Under the pieces are notes generated by a model. The model had not been told where the DNA came from and ran no database searches. It saw only the letters and a list, made by a program, of their open reading frames with translations. Positions 7,568 through 13,560 of a DNA stretch of 15,824 bases are shown one piece after another; position 1 is the first letter of the stretch, and every line of letters starts with the position of its first letter. The DNA comes from Comamonadaceae bacterium (GTDB lineage: Bacteria; Pseudomonadota; Gammaproteobacteria; Burkholderiales; Burkholderiaceae_C). A program made the position numbers and the translations under genes. The stretch spans positions 1-15,824 of the forward strand of contig CANGOY010000014.1 of assembly GCA_947455585.1 (NCBI GenBank). Direction: 5' to 3'.

Positions 7568-8032
7568 TCAGGCTTTGCGCATCATGGCGGCGGCATCTTT
7601 GACGGCGGCACGCACGCGGACGTAAGTGCCACAGCGGCACAGGTTGGCGCTCATGGCTTGGTCAATTTCGGCATCGCTTGGGTTCTTGTTTTTGGCGAGC
7701 AAAGCTGCTGCGCTCATCAACTGGCCTGATTGGCAATAACCGCACTGAGGCACATCGTGCTTAATCCACGCCACTTGCAGTGGGTGGCTGTTGTCTTTGG
7801 AGAGGCTTTCAACCGTGGCGACTTTTTTGCCAAACACGCTAGAGAGTGGCGTTTGGCACGAACGCACAGGCTGACCATCCACATGCACGGTACAAGCGCC
7901 GCACAAGGCCGCACCACAGCCAAACTTGGTGCCTGTCAGGCCCAGCTCATCGCGAATGACCCACAACAGTGGGGTATCTGTTTCGGCGTTGGCCTTGGCG
8001 GCTTTGCCGTTGATTTGAAAATCGACACTCAT
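7568..8032 (-). CDS. [2Fe-2S] subunit of an IorA-like molybdenum hydroxylase
   Basis: This small subunit carries electrons from the molybdenum site through two [2Fe-2S] clusters. It has 154 residues, close to IorA. The N-terminal plant-ferredoxin-type cluster is held by Cys39, Cys44, Cys47 and Cys59. The C-terminal helical cluster is held by Cys97, Cys100, Cys132 and Cys134 (CGYC and CRC motifs). It has no signal peptide, so it would reach the periplasm by riding with the Tat-exported large subunit encoded 17 bases downstream. The ATG at 8032 has GAGGAG 6 bases upstream; an in-frame start 12 codons earlier lacks a comparable site. It is the first gene of the minus-strand operon. No FAD-binding or cytochrome c subunit is encoded beside it. 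Confidence 0.93.
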   Translation of the reverse strand: MSVDFQINGKAAKANAETDTPLLWVIRDELGLTGTKFGCGAALCGACTVHVDGQPVRSCQTPLSSVFGKKVATVESLSKDNSHPLQVAWIKHDVPQCGYCQSGQLMSAAALLAKNKNPSDAEIDQAMSANLCRCGTYVRVRAAVKDAAAMMRKA

Positions 8033-8144
8033 CAACGTCTCCTCAAAATAAGTACAGTGGAGTATCAAGCAAAAGTCTTTACGATGTGTGACACCCCGTT
8101 TCGGGTTTTCCCTTTACTTGTCACCTGCGACACACAGAACCACC
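8033..8144. promoter_or_regulatory. Divergent intergenic region between the iorA-like gene and pdxH
   Basis: These 112 bases must carry the promoter of the molybdenum hydroxylase operon (-) and that of pdxH (+). I do not see a pair of promoter boxes on either strand strong enough to name. The pdxH start lacks a good Shine-Dalgarno site, whereas the iorA-like start has GAGGAG at 8039-8044. Confidence 0.35.
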
Positions 8145-8783
8145 ATGAGCCATATTTCCGACCTGCGTAAAAGCTACGAACGCGCCGAACTCAACGAGTC
8201 AGCCTCTGAGGCTGACCCCATGCAGCAGTTCGACAGCTGGCTTAAAGAAGCCATCTCTGGCGAAGTCCCCGAGCCCAACGCCATGACCGTGGCAACCGTG
8301 GGCAGCGACTTGCGCCCCAGCACGCGCGTGGTGCTGATCAAGGGCTACGACGAACGGGGCATTGTGTGGTTCACCAACTACAACAGCCGCAAAGGCCAGC
8401 AACTGGCAGGCAACCCGTTTGCAGCTTTGCAGTTTCATTGGGTTGAGCTAGAGCGCGTGGTACGCATCGAAGGCCGCGTAGAAAAAGTAAGCGATGCCGA
8501 GAGCGACGACTACTTCAACAGCCGCCCACTCGATTCGCGCATCGGCGCATGGGCCAGCCCACAAAGTCAAGTGGTTGAGGGGCGCGGCACCTTGGTGGCC
8601 AACGCCGCCAAATATGCGGCGCAGTTTTTGTTGCAACCGCCACGCCCACCGCACTGGGGTGGCTACCGTTTGGTGCCCGAGCAATGGGAATTTTGGCAAG
8701 GCCGCAAGAGCCGTTTGCATGACCGCTTGCGTTATCGCCAAGCGGCCGAAGGAGCCTGGGTTCGCGATCGATTGGCGCCTTAA
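8145..8783 (+). CDS. pdxH: Pyridoxamine/pyridoxine 5'-phosphate oxidase
   Basis: PdxH is the FMN enzyme that oxidises pyridoxine or pyridoxamine 5'-phosphate with O2 to pyridoxal 5'-phosphate (vitamin B6). The 212 residues are close to the E. coli length. Motifs typical of the family run along the whole chain: STRVVLIKGYDERG (59-72), WFTNYNSRKG (75-84), FHWVELERVVRIEG (97-110), SRPLDSRIGAWASPQS (126-141) and WQGRKSRLHDR (184-194), the last holding the substrate-binding Arg and His. The ATG at 8145 gives the standard N-terminus. An in-frame upstream extension is untypical, and neither start has a clear ribosome binding site. The gene is monocistronic, divergent from the molybdenum hydroxylase operon and convergent with the TonB receptor. 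Confidence 0.96.
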   Translation: MSHISDLRKSYERAELNESASEADPMQQFDSWLKEAISGEVPEPNAMTVATVGSDLRPSTRVVLIKGYDERGIVWFTNYNSRKGQQLAGNPFAALQFHWVELERVVRIEGRVEKVSDAESDDYFNSRPLDSRIGAWASPQSQVVEGRGTLVANAAKYAAQFLLQPPRPPHWGGYRLVPEQWEFWQGRKSRLHDRLRYRQAAEGAWVRDRLAP

Positions 8784-8792
8784 ACCCTTAAC

Positions 8793-8821
8793 GTAAAAGC
8801 GGCCAAAGAAACCGTTTTTAC
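8793..8821. terminator. Probable two-way hairpin terminator
   Basis: The arms GTAAAAGCGG (8793-8802) and CCGTTTTTAC (8812-8821) form a 10-base-pair stem with one G-U pair around a 9-base loop. It lies between the convergent pdxH and TonB receptor genes. The stem is weaker than the other two terminators and its A/T runs are part of the stem, so it is less certain. Confidence 0.55.
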
Positions 8822-8837
8822 CTTACGCAACTTCGCT

Positions 8838-10949
8838 TTAAAAGCTCACTTGCGCGCCCAATTTCAAGCTACGCCCTGCCAAGGGCGGCGCATTGTTGCC
8901 CATGGTTTGCGTGAGCACCGAGGTGGATGAATAAGCCAGCTTGTTGGTGATGTTGTCTAACTTCGCAAACAACAACCAATGCGTGGGGCCACTGTGCGTG
9001 TGGTAATTCAAGGCCGCATTCCATAAGGTATTGGCAGCCGTGGTGACGCCAGCGCTTGCGCCGTTGTCTGGCACACGGTTTTGCGCTGCGGCATGCATGA
9101 AACCCAAACGAGCGCCCCAGGCGTTGCGCGACCACACGGCATCTGCACCCAGGCGCATGGGTGCAATGCGCGGCAAGGGGCTGTTGTGCGTCAAGTCTTG
9201 GGCATGCACCACATCGGCACGCAACTCGAGGTCCATCGTTCCATGCGCAGCGTTGGGAGACAGCGCCGCGTCTTGCCCGCCCACCATGCGCACCTTGGCG
9301 GTGGACTCGATGCCGTAAAAACGGGCACGCACGCCTTCAAAGTTGTACACAGGCAAGTCTGTCGAAGTGCCTGGATTTCCATTTGCCAATACATAGCCTC
9401 CCGTTGGCTGCTGCGAAATGTAGTTGGCAAAGTGCGAGCTAAAAGCGGTCACACCAAATTTATGCCCGCCTTGCTGCCACTCACCCCCCACATCCAGTTG
9501 GATGGCTTTTTCTAAACCGAGGTTGGCATTGCCCACCTCATACGCAGCCGTGGCCACATGAGGGCCATGGGCAAACAGCTCATAGTCCTTGGGTGCGCGC
9601 TGATTGGCGCTGAGGTTGCTGGTAATTTGCCACCCGTTTTGTGATTCACCTTCGCGCAAATTTCGCATCACACCGAATCCCACACTGAGAGGATTGAACT
9701 TTTGGGTCTGCGCCACGTTGCCACCGAAATCTTCACGCAGCGCCACGCTGACCGATTCAATACGCGCACCGGCACTGAGTTGTCCCCAGCTGGTTTTGAG
9801 CGCTTGATAGGTAAACAGTGCTGCGCTTTGCGTGCGGCTTGGGCCCACAAACTTTTCTGCGCCTTCGGCTTGCAGGTTATTGCTCTCATGCTGCATGCCC
9901 ACCGTGCCATCAAGTTGCATGCCGTTGCTCAAACGCAAAGCCTGTTGGCGGCCCTCTAAACGAAAGTCATTCCCTTGGTTGTCAAAGCGCGTACCGGCCA
10001 CTGCGCCTTCGTATTCGGTGTGTGTGTAGTTGGTGTGGCCCAGCTGAAACTTCAGGTTTTCAAATGCGCCCACATCGCGTAGCAGGCCTTCCATCACTTG
10101 ATGGCGGCGCAACATACCGATGCTCACCGTGGGCTCTGCCACCGTGCCATACGTGCTGCGGTACTCGCTGGCCGACAGGCCGAGGTAGCCACGGTCAAAC
10201 AGCAAGGTGCCGCCCACCGCGCCACCTTGGCTGTTGCTCGCCGAGTTACACACGCTGCGGCCATTGGGCACGCCGTCACAGTTCATGTCCTTAGGCACGC
10301 GTAGGTTTTGGGTGCTGCGGTCAAACGCATCCACATGCAAGGCCACTTGGTCGTTGCCGGCTTCCACCATCGCGCCGGTGCTGCGTTCGTTGGCTGCGCC
10401 GCCGGCACGCACTTCGGCTTTGCCCATCACGCCACCTTGCGCATCAAACGCGCGTTCGCGTGCAATGCGGTTGTCAATCAGATTCACCACACCGCCCATC
10501 GCGCCGCCGCTGTACAGCAAAGCTGCTGGGCCGCGCAGCACTTCAATGCGTTCGGTGGTGAGCGGGTCAATCGGCACAGCGTGGTCTGAGCTCAAACCCG
10601 ACACATCGAGGTTGGCGCCGCTGTTTTGCAGAATGCGCACGCGGTCGCCCTCCATGCCGCGAATCACGGGGCGGCCCACATTGGGCCCAAATGAGCTGTT
10701 GGCAATGCCGGGTAAGTTGTCGAGTGTTTCACCCAAGGTGCTGCCTTGGCGCTGCGTGAGCGCCGCCCCCGAGAGCTGCTGTGCGGGCGCTAAAAGGCTG
10801 CGGTCGTCCAGCGGACGCGCGGTGATGATGACTTCATTGATTTGCGGAGCCTCATCGACTTCAGCGTTATGTGCCCAAGCCGCCCCAAATGTGCCCAAAC
10901 AGGCATACGACGCAGCGGCGACTGAGGTCCAGCGCCACACATCAGCCAT
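8838..10949 (-). CDS. TonB-dependent outer-membrane receptor, ZnuD-like
   Basis: This outer-membrane beta-barrel imports a scarce ligand using TonB energy. The 703 residues start with a signal peptide ending near AAWA (residue 26). The TonB box region is NEVIITARPL (38-47) and the plug domain runs to about 160, with PVIRGMEGDRV (94-104), SDHAVPIDPL (121-130) and IEVLRGPAALLYSGGAMGG (135-153). The chain ends in Phe as barrel proteins do. The plug, a GPH-VAT segment in the barrel and the GRSLKLG C-terminal strand resemble ZnuD, the neisserial zinc/haem receptor, so zinc is the best ligand guess. Cys224 and Cys234 in an early barrel segment may form a loop disulfide. The ATG at 10949 lies inside the last codons of msrA, with AAGG 6 bases upstream, giving an 8-base overlap. 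The ligand remains inferred. Confidence 0.9.
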   Translation of the reverse strand: MADVWRWTSVAAASYACLGTFGAAWAHNAEVDEAPQINEVIITARPLDDRSLLAPAQQLSGAALTQRQGSTLGETLDNLPGIANSSFGPNVGRPVIRGMEGDRVRILQNSGANLDVSGLSSDHAVPIDPLTTERIEVLRGPAALLYSGGAMGGVVNLIDNRIARERAFDAQGGVMGKAEVRAGGAANERSTGAMVEAGNDQVALHVDAFDRSTQNLRVPKDMNCDGVPNGRSVCNSASNSQGGAVGGTLLFDRGYLGLSASEYRSTYGTVAEPTVSIGMLRRHQVMEGLLRDVGAFENLKFQLGHTNYTHTEYEGAVAGTRFDNQGNDFRLEGRQQALRLSNGMQLDGTVGMQHESNNLQAEGAEKFVGPSRTQSAALFTYQALKTSWGQLSAGARIESVSVALREDFGGNVAQTQKFNPLSVGFGVMRNLREGESQNGWQITSNLSANQRAPKDYELFAHGPHVATAAYEVGNANLGLEKAIQLDVGGEWQQGGHKFGVTAFSSHFANYISQQPTGGYVLANGNPGTSTDLPVYNFEGVRARFYGIESTAKVRMVGGQDAALSPNAAHGTMDLELRADVVHAQDLTHNSPLPRIAPMRLGADAVWSRNAWGARLGFMHAAAQNRVPDNGASAGVTTAANTLWNAALNYHTHSGPTHWLLFAKLDNITNKLAYSSTSVLTQTMGNNAPPLAGRSLKLGAQVSF

Positions 10950-11499
10950 GCTTGACCTTGTTAGCAAAGGTCTGCACAAACTTTTGCACCTTGGGCGCCA
11001 CCACAAAGGCGCAATAGCCTTGATTTGGATTGTTCTCGAAATAGTCTTGGTGATAAGCCTCAGCAGCCGAGTAGTTGGCCAAACTCTTCAGCTCAGTCAC
11101 AACACGGCCAGACATGGCGGCATTCGCCTCGTCCAACACTTGCTGGGCCACAGCACGGTCGGCTTCGTCAGTCAAGTAAATACCACTGCGGTATTGGGTG
11201 CCGGCATCATTGCCTTGACGGTTCAAGGTGGTGGGGTCGTGGATGACAAAGAAAATTTCTAACAGCTCGCGCAAGCTGATGACCTGCGGGTCGAACACCA
11301 AACGCACCACCTCGTTGTGACCGGTGTCGCCCTCACACACTTGCGCGTACGTAGGGTTGAGGGTGTGGCCGTTGCAGTAGCCGGACTCCACATCAACCAC
11401 CCCCTTGACGCGCACAAACACCGCTTCGGTGCACCAAAAGCAGCCACCACCCAAGGTGATGATTTTGTTGGCGTGGGTAGGTTCAGTGTGTGTTGTCAT
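10942..11499 (-). CDS. msrA: Peptide methionine-(S)-S-oxide reductase MsrA
   Basis: MsrA reduces the S-epimer of methionine sulfoxide in proteins, using thioredoxin, and repairs oxidative damage. This 185-residue protein has the GGGCFWC signature (17-23) with catalytic Cys20 and Glu25. It also has the family-typical QVCEGDTGHNEVV (53-65) and HDPTTLNRQGNDAGTQYRS (87-105), and Cys163 in GYC as a resolving-cysteine candidate. No signal peptide is present, so it should be cytoplasmic. The ATG at 11499 gives the usual short N-terminus; a longer in-frame start 29 codons upstream encodes untypical sequence. Its end overlaps the start of the TonB receptor by 8 bases, suggesting one transcript with coupled translation. 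Confidence 0.95.
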   Translation of the reverse strand: MTTHTEPTHANKIITLGGGCFWCTEAVFVRVKGVVDVESGYCNGHTLNPTYAQVCEGDTGHNEVVRLVFDPQVISLRELLEIFFVIHDPTTLNRQGNDAGTQYRSGIYLTDEADRAVAQQVLDEANAAMSGRVVTELKSLANYSAAEAYHQDYFENNPNQGYCAFVVAPKVQKFVQTFANKVKHG

Positions 11500-11701
11500 A
11501 GCGCCTGATTCTATGATTGCGTGCGCCAAGATGCACATCTCGTTTGTCAGCATACTTGAGCGTATGGAAGCACAGCCCTCGCTCAAACACCTATTTATCT
11601 AAACGACGATGTCATCGTTGAATGGTTGGGGCTTTTATTCACATAAGTGCTTCTAAATAATTAAGCTGTTACATTAATAACCAATCAGTCATTAACAGCT
11701 T
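11500..11701. promoter_or_regulatory. Divergent intergenic region with possible TetR promoter/operator
   Basis: This AT-rich stretch of 202 bases separates msrA (-) from the efflux operon (+). On the plus strand TTGAAT (11618-11623) and CATAAG (11642-11647), 18 bases apart, are a moderate sigma-70 candidate for the tetR operon. Just before the tetR start, around 11673-11695, TTAAT and ATTAA flank ACCAATCAGTC. This is an imperfect dyad in the position expected for autoregulation by a TetR-family repressor. Both assignments are inferred. I see no coding sequence here. Confidence 0.3.
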
Positions 11702-12373
11702 ATGACCACTGAAAACCTCACGCAACTCGCAGAGCAGGCGCCCAAACGCGAGCGCCGCAAACAAGCACGTCCAGGCGAATTGCTAGACGCGGCTTTGGAC
11801 TTGTTTGTAGAAAAAGGCTTCTCCGCCACCCGCGTTGATGAAGTGGCTGCGCGCGCTGGCGTTTCCAAAGGCACTTTGTTTTTGTATTTCCAAAGCAAAG
11901 AAGGCCTGTTCAAAGCCGTGGTGCGCGAAAACATCGCCAACAAGTTTCCAACCTGGCAAGAAGAGTTCATCACGTTTGAAGGTACCAGCGCCGACATGCT
12001 GCGGTACGCCCTGACCTCATGGTGGGAACGCATCGGCAAAACACGCGCGAGCGGCATCACCAAACTGGTGATGAGCGAGGCACAAAACTTTCCTGAGATT
12101 GCCGCCTTCTACCAAGAAGAAGTCATCCAGCCTGGCAACGCCATGATTCGCCGCATCTTGGAGCGAGGTGTGCAAAGTGGTGAGTTTCGTGAGATGGACT
12201 TAGAGCAAGCCGTGCACATCATCGTCGCCCCCATGATTTTTTTAATGATGTGGAAGCACTCTATGGGTGCGTGCGCCGCCTCGGCCAAGATTGTTAACCC
12301 CGAGCAATTCATTCACATGCAAGTCGATGTGCTGCTGCACGGCATGACCGCAAATACAAGTAAATCCAAATGA
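11702..12373 (+). CDS. TetR/AcrR-family transcriptional regulator of the efflux operon
   Basis: This 223-residue regulator has the TetR N-terminal helix-turn-helix at about residues 26-64, including TRVDEVAARAGVSKGTLFLYF (residues 44-64) immediately after a basic leader rich in Arg and Lys. The rest is an all-helical ligand-binding domain that does not reveal the inducer. It is the first gene of a plus-strand operon, and its TGA overlaps the ATG of the adaptor gene by 4 bases (ATGA). It most likely represses its own operon and is released by a substrate of the pump, as is usual in the family; here this is inferred from gene order. The ATG at 11702 is preceded by a weak ribosome binding site. 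Confidence 0.93.
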   Translation: MTTENLTQLAEQAPKRERRKQARPGELLDAALDLFVEKGFSATRVDEVAARAGVSKGTLFLYFQSKEGLFKAVVRENIANKFPTWQEEFITFEGTSADMLRYALTSWWERIGKTRASGITKLVMSEAQNFPEIAAFYQEEVIQPGNAMIRRILERGVQSGEFREMDLEQAVHIIVAPMIFLMMWKHSMGACAASAKIVNPEQFIHMQVDVLLHGMTANTSKSK

Positions 12374-13545
12374 AAAAAATCGCTCCCCGTTGGATTGTCA
12401 TTGGCGTCATCGTGCTGGCCCTCGCGGCAGGTATCTTTCGCGCCATGAGCAACAAGAGCGCTCAGCAAGCCGCTGCATCAGCGCCCGCGATGGTGCAAAC
12501 GCAGGTGGAGTTGGCCAGCACCGATGTGATGAAAGCCGAGTTGCGCGACATCACCCAAGGCTTAGAGGTGTCAGGCACAGTCAAGGCCGTGAACTACGCC
12601 GTCATCAAAGCCCGCGTGGCAGGCGAGCTAAAAGAAGTCGTAGCCCGCGAAGGCGATGCGGTCAAAGCGGGCGATGTGTTAGCTCGCATCGACCCGACTG
12701 AATACCAACGCCGCTGGCAGCAAGCGGCCGAGACAGCGAGTGCCGCGAAATCGCAAATGGAAATCGCACAACGCGCATGGGACAGCAACAAAGCCTTGGT
12801 GGACCAAGGCTTCATCTCCAAAGCGGCGATGGACAACTCCATTGCCTCTTACCAAGGCGCCGTCGCCAGCCACAAAGCCGCCATCGCAGGCGCCGATGTG
12901 GCACGCAAAGCCTTGGACGACGCCACCTTGCGTGCGCCCTTTGCCGGCATCGTGTCTGGCCGTGCGGCACAAGTGGGTGAACGCGTGGCGATTGACGCAA
13001 AAATTATGGAACTGGTCGACTTGAGCCAACTCGAAGTGGAAGTGCCCTTGAGCCCCAGCGAATCCATGGATGTGCGTGTGGGTCAAACCGCTGCGTTACA
13101 AGTGGAAGACCGCCAAACGACCGTGGGCGCCAAGGTCAAACGCATCAGCCCGAGTGCTCAAACTGGCAGTCGCAGCGTGTTGATTTATTTGACGCTCGAC
13201 ACAGCCGAAGGTTTGCGCCACGGCTTGTTTGCCAAAGGCATTTTGGGCATGGGTAAGAGCCAAATGTTGGCTGTGCCCTTGTCTGCTGTGCGCACCGACC
13301 GTGCGCAGCCTTATGTGCAAGTGGTCGAGCAAGTGGGCGATCAGCTGCAAGTAGCACACAAAACCGTCACGCTGGGCGTACGCGGCATGGACTTGGCAAA
13401 GCCAGAATCTGAAACCATGGTGGGCGTGACAGGGTTGAATGAAGGCAGCACCGTGCTCAAAAGCAATGTGGGCGCGCTGCGTGAGGGCATGGTGGTGAAG
13501 TACACCGCAGCCGCGGCAAGCTCAGCCGCCAGCACCACGCCTTAA
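12370..13545 (+). CDS. RND efflux periplasmic adaptor (membrane fusion protein)
   Basis: This adaptor links an inner-membrane RND pump to an outer-membrane channel. The 391 residues begin with a basic tip and one membrane segment (about 7-23) that is either an anchor or an uncleaved signal; there is no lipobox cysteine. The two halves of the biotinyl-lipoyl domain are at about 68-115 (ARVAGELKEVVAREGDAVKA, 81-100) and 186-217 (LRAPFAGIVSGR, 187-198). A helical hairpin lies between them (about 116-182), then beta-barrel and membrane-proximal domains. The C-terminus is Ala/Ser-rich and probably flexible. It overlaps tetR by 4 bases and ends 15 bases before the permease gene. AcrA/MdtA-like family membership is clear; the substrate is not. 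Confidence 0.94.
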   Translation: MKKIAPRWIVIGVIVLALAAGIFRAMSNKSAQQAAASAPAMVQTQVELASTDVMKAELRDITQGLEVSGTVKAVNYAVIKARVAGELKEVVAREGDAVKAGDVLARIDPTEYQRRWQQAAETASAAKSQMEIAQRAWDSNKALVDQGFISKAAMDNSIASYQGAVASHKAAIAGADVARKALDDATLRAPFAGIVSGRAAQVGERVAIDAKIMELVDLSQLEVEVPLSPSESMDVRVGQTAALQVEDRQTTVGAKVKRISPSAQTGSRSVLIYLTLDTAEGLRHGLFAKGILGMGKSQMLAVPLSAVRTDRAQPYVQVVEQVGDQLQVAHKTVTLGVRGMDLAKPESETMVGVTGLNEGSTVLKSNVGALREGMVVKYTAAAASSAASTTP

Positions 13546-13560
13546 GGCGACACACTTAGC

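Noticed and set aside
7551..7640. Longer N-terminus for the molybdopterin subunit
   Set aside because: It would overlap the [2Fe-2S] subunit gene and bury the twin-arginine signal, which needs to be N-terminal. The ATG at 7550 has a good ribosome binding site.
8095..8109. Small hairpin CCCG-TTT-CGGG followed by TTTT in the pdxH leader, as an attenuator
   Set aside because: A 4-base-pair stem is too short to support a terminator or riboswitch call, and no larger fold is evident around it.
11500..11586. Longer N-terminus for MsrA
   Set aside because: The extra 29 residues do not resemble MsrA, and the ATG at 11499 gives the standard length.
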